From contig JBKPSJ010000086.1 in NCBI GenBank assembly GCA_046765875.1, positions 1-13,453 of the forward strand: a stretch of 13,453 nucleotides of DNA, given 5' to 3'. Under the pieces are notes generated by a model, which worked only from the letters and a program-made list of their open reading frames with translations, was not told the DNA's origin and made no database searches. Both the position numbers and the translations under genes were made by a program. This DNA is from DASRHY01 sp046765875 (lineage in GTDB: Bacteria; Actinomycetota; Actinomycetes; Propionibacteriales; Kribbellaceae). Positions 6,129-12,626 of the stretch are shown piece by piece (the first letter of the stretch is position 1; every line of letters starts with the position of its first letter).

Positions 6129-6473
6129 ATGGCAACCACTGATGTGTTGTTGACGGCGCGCGCGCAGGTGCTGCACGACCTTGCCGTACGCGGCTTCGGC
6201 GACGCCCACATCGTGTCGTTGCTGGAGGACGTGCTGGTGTCACGGCAGTGGTGGCTCGAGCAGTGGCCGGACGGCGCTGAACACATCGCCGGGCTGGTCG
6301 CGCAGGACGTACAGGACCGGCTGGTCGACGGCCGGGTCCGCTGGCCGCGCTGTACCGCCTGCGACGACCTGACCGCGCACGAACTACGGATCGAGCCCGA
6401 ACTCGGCCCGGACCCGCATTGGGTCTGCGAGCGCGCCGGCATCTCGGTCGCCGCGCTCGGACACCTGACCTGA
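6129..6473 (+). CDS. Small hypothetical protein with a C-terminal zinc-ribbon-like segment
   Basis: The 114-residue cytoplasmic protein begins MATTDVLLTARAQVLHDLAV. A helical N-terminal half rich in Trp and acidic residues (SRQWWLEQWPDGAEHIAG) precedes a C-terminal segment WPRCTACDDL ... PHWVCERAG. The C-x2-C pair plus a later Cys after HW looks like a small zinc-binding fold; similar short 'W..C..C...H.L...WVC' proteins are common in actinobacteria with no assigned role. The ATG at 6129 is chosen over the upstream in-frame GTG at 6039 because the -10 TACTCT sits seven bases before it and the upstream part would be made of the 13-bp repeats. Only three cysteines are visible, so zinc binding would need a histidine or may be absent. 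The gene is monocistronic as far as can be seen. Confidence 0.7.
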   Translation: MATTDVLLTARAQVLHDLAVRGFGDAHIVSLLEDVLVSRQWWLEQWPDGAEHIAGLVAQDVQDRLVDGRVRWPRCTACDDLTAHELRIEPELGPDPHWVCERAGISVAALGHLT

Positions 6474-6560
6474 CCTCGCACTGATCCAGTCCGCGACGGC
6501 CAATTCGGCCTGGTCGCCGAGACGTGAGCGTCGCACCCCGGTACGCGGTACCCGCACGGC

Positions 6561-6566
6561 TAGTCT
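6561..6566 (+). promoter_or_regulatory. -10 element of the leaderless thyA-folA promoter
   Basis: TAGTCT is a close match to the TANNNT consensus and stands seven bases before the GTG start of thyA at 6574. No ribosome site precedes that GTG, so thyA mRNA is probably leaderless. No clear -35 is visible. Confidence 0.6.
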
Positions 6567-6573
6567 GGTCCGC

Positions 6574-7365
6574 GTGCGGCAGTACCTGGACCTCCTCGAC
6601 CACGTCCTGACCAACGGCACCCGCAAGGGCGACCGTACCGGGACCGGAACGCTGAGCGTTTTCGGGTACCAGATGCGGTTCGACCTGTCCGTGGGCTTCC
6701 CGGCGCTGACCACCAAGAAGCTGCACCTGCGCTCGATCGTCGGCGAGCTGATCTGGTTCCTGCGCGGCGACACCAACGTCAAGTGGCTGCAGGACAACGG
6801 CATCACGATCTGGGACGAGTGGGCCGACACCGACGGCGAGCTTGGCCCCGTGTACGGCTACCAGTGGCGCTCCTGGCCCACTCCCGACGGCCGGCACGTC
6901 GACCAGATCGCGGCCGTGATCGACGCTCTCAAGGCCAATCCGGACTCTCGCCGGCACATCGTCAGCGCTTGGAACGTCGCCGACGTCGACCGGATGGCGC
7001 TCCCGCCGTGCCACACGATGTTCCAGTTCTACGTCGCGGACGGGCGGCTGTCGTGCCAGCTCTACCAGCGCTCGGCGGACGTGTTCCTCGGCGTACCGTT
7101 CAACATCGCCTCGTACGCACTGCTTACCCACATGGTCGCCCAGGTGACCGGGCTCGAGGCGGGCGACTTCGTGCACACCTTCGGCGACGCCCACCTGTAC
7201 CTGAACCACCTCGACCAGGCCCGGCTCCAGCTCACCCGCGAACCACGGCCGCTACCCCGGCTGCGGTTGGCCCAGCGGGACTCGATCGACGCATTCGAGA
7301 TCGGCGACGTGGTGCTGGAGGGCTACGACCCGCACCCGTCGATCAAGGCGCCGATCGCGGTATGA
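6574..7365 (+). CDS. thyA: Thymidylate synthase ThyA
   Basis: The enzyme methylates dUMP to dTMP using 5,10-methylenetetrahydrofolate and releases dihydrofolate. At 263 residues it is the standard length of short bacterial ThyA (E. coli, 264). Visible signatures are DRTGTGTLSVFG (20-31, phosphate-binding Arg loop), LIWFLRGDTN (59-68), WDEWA (80-84), the catalytic cysteine C146 in PPCHTMFQ, CQLYQRSADVFLGVPFNIA (161-179) and the HLYLNH segment (207-212) that contacts dUMP. All key residues are present. The start is a GTG at 6574 placed by homology and by the leaderless -10. The stop overlaps the start of folA (ATGA, 7362-7365), coupling production of ThyA to the reductase that recycles its dihydrofolate product. 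Confidence 0.98.
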   Translation: MRQYLDLLDHVLTNGTRKGDRTGTGTLSVFGYQMRFDLSVGFPALTTKKLHLRSIVGELIWFLRGDTNVKWLQDNGITIWDEWADTDGELGPVYGYQWRSWPTPDGRHVDQIAAVIDALKANPDSRRHIVSAWNVADVDRMALPPCHTMFQFYVADGRLSCQLYQRSADVFLGVPFNIASYALLTHMVAQVTGLEAGDFVHTFGDAHLYLNHLDQARLQLTREPRPLPRLRLAQRDSIDAFEIGDVVLEGYDPHPSIKAPIAV

Positions 7366-7913
7366 GCCTCGTCCTGATCGCGGCCGTCGCCCGCAATGGG
7401 GTGATCGGGCGGGACAACGAACTGGTATGGCGCGACCGCGACGACCTGCAGCGGTTCAAGCGGCTCACCCTCGGCCATGTGCTGATGATGGGACGCCGGA
7501 CATACGACTCGATCGGCCGCCCGTTGCCGGGCCGTACCACCATCGTCGTCACCCGCCGGCCCGACTGGTCGGCCCCGGGTGTGACGGTCGCCCATTCATT
7601 CGAGGAGGCTCTCAAGCTGGCCGAGGAGGTCTCCCCCGGCCAGGACGTGTACGTCGCGGGCGGTGGCGAGATCTACCGCCTCGCGCTCCCCCTGGCGGAC
7701 CGGCTCGAACTGACCGAGATCGCCGCCGACCTCGACGGCGACACCACCTTCCCCGCCTATGACCGATCGGCCTGGACCGAAGCGACCCGAGAGCAGCGCT
7801 CCGGCTACGCCTGGGTCACGTACGCCCGACAACCTGGACTTATGACGCCGGCAACCGGGTCCGGAGACACCCGTGAGGACAGGCCACGACGACCGGTGCC
7901 GTATCGGTCCTGA
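7362..7913 (+). CDS. folA: Dihydrofolate reductase FolA
   Basis: The protein reduces dihydrofolate to tetrahydrofolate with NADPH, regenerating the cofactor used by ThyA. It has 183 residues. Seen in order: LIAAVARNGVIGRDNELVW (5-23), active-site acid D28 in DDLQRFK (27-33), MGRRTYDSIGRPLPGR (43-58, cofactor loop), VYVAGGGEIYRLAL (96-109, NADPH site) and LTEIAADLDGDTTFP (117-131). Two features are odd. The near-universal P-W-x-L-P-x-D stretch around the catalytic acid reads V-W-R-D-R-D-D here, losing both prolines but keeping the Trp and acid. A Pro/Arg-rich tail of about 25 residues also follows the normal end. Start ATG overlaps the thyA stop, and the start context matches the family N terminus. 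The family call is certain. Confidence 0.96.
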   Translation: MSLVLIAAVARNGVIGRDNELVWRDRDDLQRFKRLTLGHVLMMGRRTYDSIGRPLPGRTTIVVTRRPDWSAPGVTVAHSFEEALKLAEEVSPGQDVYVAGGGEIYRLALPLADRLELTEIAADLDGDTTFPAYDRSAWTEATREQRSGYAWVTYARQPGLMTPATGSGDTREDRPRRPVPYRS

Positions 7914-7935
7914 CCGGGACCTCCGGACAGGACCG
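7905..7935 (+). terminator. Hairpin terminator over the 3' end of folA
   Basis: CGGTCCTG (7905-7912) pairs with CAGGACCG (7928-7935). After one A-A mismatch, CCGG (7914-7917) pairs with CCGG (7923-7926), leaving a five-base loop. The left arm includes the last codons and most of the stop codon of folA. No U-tract follows. It separates the thyA-folA unit from the next operon, which has its own -10 just downstream. Confidence 0.65.
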
Positions 7936-7944
7936 GCGGGCAAG

Positions 7945-7950
7945 TAGATT
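7945..7950 (+). promoter_or_regulatory. Candidate -10 of the TelA-AAA-GlnX-GlnH operon
   Basis: TAGATT matches the TANNNT consensus and would start transcription around 7958, leaving a leader of about 40 bases. The leader carries two copies of GAGGGGAAG (7965-7973 and 7985-7993), 20 bases apart. The second is the ribosome site of the ATG at 8000. No strong -35 is visible. Confidence 0.45.
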
Positions 7951-7999
7951 TGGCTGCACGTCGTGAGGGGAAGCGCGACCTGCCGAGGGGAAGATCACG

Positions 8000-9235
8000 A
8001 TGACTGAGCAGAACCAGGCCAGGCCCGCTCCGCTGCAGCCGCCGGCCGCCACCGAGCCGGTGCTGACGCTGACCGCGCCCGAACCGGTCCAGGCGGTCGC
8101 CACCACCGCGGCGCCGGCGATGGCCCCGGCCGTCGACGCGGCCGCGCTACCCGGGCTGGACGCCAAGGTCGACACGTTCCTGAGCTCGCTGATGGCCGCC
8201 GAGCCGCGCTCGCCGGAGTTCGCGGCCAAGGCGACCGATGTCCGGGCGATGGGCGACGCCGACATCCGCGGTGCCGCCGAGTCGTCGAACCGGCTCCTCA
8301 AGACGCCGGTCCGGGCGCTGCAGCAGGGCGGGCTGTCGGAGGGGTCCAAGGTCGGCGGCACACTGATCGAGCTGCGCCGTACCGTCGAGGAGCTCGACCC
8401 CAAGGAGGCGACCGGGGTCAAGAAGTTCCTCGGGATGATCCCGTTCGGTGACAAGCTCCAGGACTACTTCCAGAAGTACCAGTCGGCGCAGAGCCACCTG
8501 GACGCGATCCTGCACGCACTGCGCGACGGCCAGGACGAGCTCGGCAAGGACAACGCGGCGCTGAACCTGGAGAAGCAGCAGCTCTGGGACGCCATGACCC
8601 GGCTGAACCAGTACGTGTACGTCGCCGAACGGCTCGACGCCCGGCTGGCGGCCGCGATCGCCCAGACCGAGGCCACCGACCCGGAGAAGGCGAAGGCACT
8701 GCGCGACGACGTGTTGTTCTACGTACGGCAGAAGCACCAGGACCTGCTGACCCAGCTCGCGGTGTCGATCCAGAACTACCTGGCCATCGACATCGTGATC
8801 AAGAACAACATCGAGCTGATCAAGGGCGTCGACCGCGCCTCCACCACGACGGTGTCGGCGCTGCGGACCGCGGTGATCGTGGCCCAGGCGCTCGGCAACC
8901 AGAAGCTGGTACTCGACCAGATCAGCGCGCTGAACACGACCACCAGCGGGATGATCGAGCGAACCTCGCAGATGCTCAAGGACAACTCGGTCGCGATCCA
9001 GCAGCAGGCCGCATCGGCGACGATCGGGCTGCCGCAACTGCAGGCCGCGTTCCAGAACATCTACGCGACGATGGACGCGATCGACACCTTCAAGGTCGAG
9101 GCGCTGGACAACATGGCCGCGACCATCGGCACGCTGGAGACCGAGGTGACCAAGTCCCGCGAATATCTCGACCGGGTGCAGAACCAGAACGACCAGGTCG
9201 CACACGGTTCGCTCGACCTCGGCCTCGGCCGCTGA
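8000..9235 (+). CDS. TelA family protein (toxic anion resistance protein family)
   Basis: The 411-residue cytoplasmic protein has a Pro/Ala-rich flexible start (1-50) followed by a long helical body. The TelA signature is clear: KKFLGMIPFGDKLQDYFQKY then QSAQSHLDAI (141-170), the LPFG..L..YF..YQSAQSH pattern of the family, with later segments such as VYVAERLDARLA and long amphipathic, probably coiled-coil helices to the end. The family is named for plasmid tellurite resistance, but chromosomal copies are linked to general envelope stress and their biochemical role is not settled. The ATG at 8000 has a ribosome site GAGGGG about nine bases upstream. It is the first gene of a five-gene operon; the next gene begins 15 bases after its stop. 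In this setting a role with the membrane sensor and AAA ATPase downstream is more likely than true tellurite resistance (inference). Confidence 0.9.
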   Translation: MTEQNQARPAPLQPPAATEPVLTLTAPEPVQAVATTAAPAMAPAVDAAALPGLDAKVDTFLSSLMAAEPRSPEFAAKATDVRAMGDADIRGAAESSNRLLKTPVRALQQGGLSEGSKVGGTLIELRRTVEELDPKEATGVKKFLGMIPFGDKLQDYFQKYQSAQSHLDAILHALRDGQDELGKDNAALNLEKQQLWDAMTRLNQYVYVAERLDARLAAAIAQTEATDPEKAKALRDDVLFYVRQKHQDLLTQLAVSIQNYLAIDIVIKNNIELIKGVDRASTTTVSALRTAVIVAQALGNQKLVLDQISALNTTTSGMIERTSQMLKDNSVAIQQQAASATIGLPQLQAAFQNIYATMDAIDTFKVEALDNMAATIGTLETEVTKSREYLDRVQNQNDQVAHGSLDLGLGR

Positions 9236-9250
9236 CCTTCGCAGACTGAG

Positions 9251-9835
9251 ATGGGGTTCTGGTCCCGGCTCACCGGGCGGCGCGAGCAGCGGCAGCCGAT
9301 CGTCGCCGTGCCTCGCGCGCCCACCCGGGATGACCTGCTGGCCGCGCTCGACCGGGTCGAGCAGATGGTGACCGCCGGTGCCGTACCGGCGGTCGTCGCA
9401 TCCCGGGTGGACCGGGTCTCGCGGACGGTACGCGACACCATCCCGCGGCTGGGGAACCTGGGTGCCGGCAGTCCGCAGGCGTACTCGGTGATGGCGACGG
9501 CGACCGACTACCTGCCGGAGGCGATCGGCGGGTACCTGCGGCTGCCGCGCGAGTGGGCCGACAGCCGGCCGGTGGACCGCGGCAGGACGTCGCTGATGCT
9601 GCTGATCGACCAGCTGGATCTGCTCGGCGCGACGATGGACAAGGTGTACGACGCGGTCAACCGGGCGGATGCGGTGGCGCTGATCGCACACGGCCGATTC
9701 CTCGAGGAGAAGTTCGGCCACGCATCCACCGGCGGCGTCCTCGGCCTGTCCAACCCGACCCCGGCATCACCGGCGCCGGACGTCTCCGACGGTCCACAGC
9801 GGTTGCGGCCGCCTTCGAGTGAGGGGGCGGGATGA
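9251..9835 (+). CDS. Hypothetical protein between TelA and AAA ATPase genes, possible XpaC-like partner
   Basis: I do not recognise this 194-residue protein with certainty. It starts MGFWSRLTGRREQRQP, a short amphipathic and basic N terminus. Helical segments follow (DDLLAALDRVEQMV; PRLGNLGAG; DYLPEAIGGYLRLP), then a conserved-looking stretch around LMLLIDQLDLLGATMDKVYD (about 116-135) and RFLEEKFG, and a Pro/Ser-rich tail. There is no transmembrane segment or signal peptide. In other bacteria telA genes are often paired with xpaC, whose product has a helical C-terminal half; the position here and the helical 'YLPEAI..YL.LP' region suggest a similar partner, but this is inference. The ribosome site is weak (ACTGAG just before the ATG at 9251), consistent with coupling to telA. 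The stop overlaps the AAA gene start (ATGA, 9832-9835). Confidence 0.8.
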   Translation: MGFWSRLTGRREQRQPIVAVPRAPTRDDLLAALDRVEQMVTAGAVPAVVASRVDRVSRTVRDTIPRLGNLGAGSPQAYSVMATATDYLPEAIGGYLRLPREWADSRPVDRGRTSLMLLIDQLDLLGATMDKVYDAVNRADAVALIAHGRFLEEKFGHASTGGVLGLSNPTPASPAPDVSDGPQRLRPPSSEGAG

Positions 9836-11241
9836 CCGGTACGTCGCTCGCCGACGCCGTCGAGCAGGTGGTGTCCGTCGCCGCCCGGGCCGGCGTACCG
9901 GTCGACACGGCGAGGACCGAGGCGCTCCAGTTCGCGGCCGCCGTGGCCGAGTCGGCACCGGGCGCACCCAACGACTGGGCCGCGGCGGTGCCCGGCTCCG
10001 ACACCCAGGACTTCTTCGATGCGGCGGTACGCGGACGCAGGTGGCGCGGCGCCCCGACGGCAACGCTGAGCGGCCTGGTCGCAGGCGGCTCGCCGGACAA
10101 GATCGCGTACGCCGAGGCGCTGGCCGAGGTCGCGTCGGCAGCCTGTGCACTCGGCGAGCCGACGATGCGCGTGATCGGGAACGCGTCCGTGGCCGCCGCC
10201 GCACAGCTCAACGCCGCAGGGGCTCGCTCGCAGAGCGGCGTACCGGCCGGTCCCTCACTGGCGGGAGCGCCCGCGGCACCGCGGCCGCAGGTAGCCAAGC
10301 AGACCGAGGCGGACACAGAGCCGGACAAGGAGCCGGACAAGGAGCCGGACAAGTCGGTCGAGGAGTTGCTGGCCGAGCTCGACGACCTGACCGGGCTCAA
10401 GCGGGTCAAGCGCGAGGTGCACCGGCAGGTCGCCTTGCTGCGGGTGGAGAAGCTGCGCGCCGAGGCGGGTCTGAAGAGCCCGACGATCACTAGACACCTG
10501 GTCTTCACAGGCAATCCCGGTACGGGCAAGACGACGGTGGCCCGGCTCGTGAGCGGGATCTACAAGGCGCTCGGGCTGCTCAGCAAGGGCCAGCTGGTCG
10601 AGGTGGACCGGTCCGAGCTGGTCGCCGGGTACCTCGGCCAGACCGCGATCAAGACCGCCGAAGTGGTGGGGTCCGCGGCCGGAGGCGTGCTGTTCATCGA
10701 CGAGGCGTACAGCCTCAACGGTGACCAGTACGGCGAGGAGGCCGTCGACACGCTGGTCAAGGAGATGGAGGACCGGCGTGACGACCTGGTCGTGATCGTG
10801 GCCGGGTACCCGCTGCCGATGGCCGAGTTCGTGGCCCAGAACCCCGGGCTGGCGAGCCGGTTCCGGACCACGATCGAGTTCGACGACTACACAGACGATG
10901 AGCTGACCGACATCCTGACCGGGCTGGCCGATGACGCCGACTACGAGCTGACCGAGGACGCGACCGAGCGGTTCCGCGGAATCCTCTCCCGCACGCCGCG
11001 GGACAACTCGTTCGGCAACGGCCGGTTCGCCCGGAATCTGCTCGAGGCCGCGATCGGACGGCACGCGTGGCGGCTCCGCGACGTCGAATCCCCGTCGACC
11101 GAACAACTCCGCCAGTTGCTTCCGGAAGATCTCGACGAGAGCACCGATACGGAAGACACTGACGAACCACACGCCGAGAACGAAGAGCCTGCGAACGCCG
11201 GGAGCGGAGCGAGCGGGCAGGACGAAGGAGGGACGCGGTGA
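9832..11241 (+). CDS. CbxX/CfxQ-type AAA+ ATPase with an added N-terminal region
   Basis: The protein has 469 residues. The AAA module (about 185-445) has Walker A GNPGTGKTT (227-235), a pore-loop-like segment LVAGYLGQTA (263-272), Walker B GGVLFIDEAYSL (284-295), sensor-1 region VVIVAGYP (320-327), arginine-finger region NPGLASRF (337-344) and a sensor-2 region NGRFARNLLE. This is the CbbX subgroup, which includes the Rubisco activase of red-type algae and proteobacteria and ESX EccA proteins, all hexameric remodellers. Residues 1-135 form a helical domain I do not recognise. A linker with EPDK three times (163-174) joins it to the ATPase, and the C terminus is acidic. No Rubisco gene is near, so its client is probably one of the co-encoded proteins. 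It is coupled on both sides by ATGA and GTGA overlaps. Confidence 0.9.
   Translation: MTGTSLADAVEQVVSVAARAGVPVDTARTEALQFAAAVAESAPGAPNDWAAAVPGSDTQDFFDAAVRGRRWRGAPTATLSGLVAGGSPDKIAYAEALAEVASAACALGEPTMRVIGNASVAAAAQLNAAGARSQSGVPAGPSLAGAPAAPRPQVAKQTEADTEPDKEPDKEPDKSVEELLAELDDLTGLKRVKREVHRQVALLRVEKLRAEAGLKSPTITRHLVFTGNPGTGKTTVARLVSGIYKALGLLSKGQLVEVDRSELVAGYLGQTAIKTAEVVGSAAGGVLFIDEAYSLNGDQYGEEAVDTLVKEMEDRRDDLVVIVAGYPLPMAEFVAQNPGLASRFRTTIEFDDYTDDELTDILTGLADDADYELTEDATERFRGILSRTPRDNSFGNGRFARNLLEAAIGRHAWRLRDVESPSTEQLRQLLPEDLDESTDTEDTDEPHAENEEPANAGSGASGQDEGGTR
10318..10353 (+). repeat. Three exact 12-bp repeats coding EPDK in the AAA ATPase linker
   Basis: GAGCCGGACAAG is repeated three times without any mismatch. 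It encodes EPDK-EPDK-EPDK between the N-terminal domain and the ATPase. Identity at the DNA level, including third positions, suggests recent expansion by slippage. Copy number may vary between strains, changing linker length by four residues at a time without a frameshift. Confidence 0.9.
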
Positions 11242-12626
11242 GCGTGACCAGTACGGCTCAGCCGGGACAGCCGGCGCAGCCGGGCGCGCCCGCGCAGCAG
11301 CCGGTCACACCGGACGGCCGGCAGAACGGACAGCAGAGCGGACTGACAGTCGTACCGGCGGTCGAGGACAGGACGCTGATCCAGCGGGTCTCCGATGGCA
11401 TCAGGTCGTGGCTGTCCGGCACGCCGGGCCGGATGCGGCAGCTGATGATCGCCGGCGCAGTCATCGCGATCGTGTTCGGGATCGCCGCGGCGCAAGGCTT
11501 TGCTGAGGCGTCCGGTGCACTCGAGCGGGCCGACGCGAACACGGCCCAGCTGGTCCGGATCCAGGAGATCCACACCAACCTCGCCAGGGCTGACGCCGAC
11601 GCCACCAACGCGTTCCTTCGCGGCGGACTGGAACCGCCGGCGCAGCGCCAGGACTATCTGAACGCGATGTCGGCGGCCAGCGGGCTGATCGCCGATGCCG
11701 CCCGCTCGCAGCCGGCCGACAACCAGGCGCTCGCCGCACTCAACCAGGCTGTGGTCGATTACGGAGGACTGATCGAGCAGGCGCGCGCGAACAACCGGCA
11801 GGGCCTTCCGATCGGTGCCCAGTATCTCCGGGTCGCGAGTTCTGGGCTCCGCGCCGATGCGCTACCGCTGCTGCAGAACTTGGTCAAGGCGAACCAGGAC
11901 CGGGTGCAGCTGGAGTTCGACCGGATCACCCGCGGCTTCATCTGGCTGTCCGTGGCCGGGTTGCTGGCGCTGGCCGTGTTCGGGCTGTCGCTGTGGTGGC
12001 TGGCGCGGCGTACGCACCGCTATGTGAACGTCCCGGTGGCGATCGGCGGCGTCGCGATACTACTCACGACGATGATCGGCCTGATCGGTTTGTCGACCGT
12101 CGCGGGCGACGTCGACGACGTCCACGACGGGCCGTACACCGCGACACTGTCGCTCGCGCAGGCCCGGATCGCGGCGTACGACGCGAAGTCGCAGGAGAGC
12201 CTGACGCTGATCTCGCGCGGCTCCGGACAGGCGTTCGAGACCGCGTGGAAGGCGTCGAACGAGAAGGTCAAGCAGCAACTCGGCACCGCGGCCGGGGTGT
12301 ACCCCGGCGCCGCGGAACTGCCCGGCAAGTGGGACGCGTACGTCAAGACACACCAGCAAATCCGGACCCTCGACGACGGCGGCGACTGGGACGCTGCTGT
12401 GGACAAGGCAATCGGCAACAAGGCCGGCTCGGCGAACACGGCCTTCAACGCCTTCGACAGCAGTGCTGCGCAGTCGCTCTCGGCGAACAGCCAGCAGACC
12501 CGCGCCGATCTGAGCGACGCCGGCAACTGGCTCCCGATCGCGCGCTGGCTGAGCCTGCTGGTCGGCATCGCCGCCGCGCTGTGTGTCTTCTGGGGCTTCT
12601 GGCAGCGGCTGGAGGAGTACCGATGA
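11238..12626 (+). CDS. glnX: GlnX-like four-helix membrane sensor protein
   Basis: The 462-residue protein has a Gln/Pro-rich cytoplasmic N terminus (residues 4-33, with QPGQPAQPGAPAQQP), helix 1 at 68-88, an external helical domain at 89-232, helices 2 and 3 at about 233-256 and 264-288, a second external helical domain (289-430), helix 4 (433-454) and a very short cytoplasmic end. Each outer domain looks like the four-helix-bundle ligand-sensing type found in chemoreceptors and kinases, but no kinase, HAMP or methyl-accepting domain follows, so it must signal through a partner. This is the architecture of mycobacterial GlnX, which works with GlnH and kinase PknG, and the next gene here is a GlnH-like lipoprotein. 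GTG start at 11238 overlaps the AAA stop and has a good GAAGGAGG site. The GlnX assignment rests on topology and gene order. Confidence 0.78.
   Translation: MSVTSTAQPGQPAQPGAPAQQPVTPDGRQNGQQSGLTVVPAVEDRTLIQRVSDGIRSWLSGTPGRMRQLMIAGAVIAIVFGIAAAQGFAEASGALERADANTAQLVRIQEIHTNLARADADATNAFLRGGLEPPAQRQDYLNAMSAASGLIADAARSQPADNQALAALNQAVVDYGGLIEQARANNRQGLPIGAQYLRVASSGLRADALPLLQNLVKANQDRVQLEFDRITRGFIWLSVAGLLALAVFGLSLWWLARRTHRYVNVPVAIGGVAILLTTMIGLIGLSTVAGDVDDVHDGPYTATLSLAQARIAAYDAKSQESLTLISRGSGQAFETAWKASNEKVKQQLGTAAGVYPGAAELPGKWDAYVKTHQQIRTLDDGGDWDAAVDKAIGNKAGSANTAFNAFDSSAAQSLSANSQQTRADLSDAGNWLPIARWLSLLVGIAAALCVFWGFWQRLEEYR

Noticed and set aside
6494..6516. Weak hairpin CGACGGCC...GGCC-TG-GTCG between the small gene and thyA
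   Set aside because: The stem is interrupted by a bulge and too short to call a terminator in such GC-rich DNA.
8000..9235. Dedicated tellurite-resistance locus
   Set aside because: Only the TelA family protein is present. No TerC, TerD-type or TehB-like genes accompany it, and the operon context points to an amino-acid sensing module.
9832..11241. Rubisco activase CbbX
   Set aside because: The AAA core is of the same subgroup, but no Rubisco or Calvin-cycle gene is present and the protein has a different N-terminal domain.
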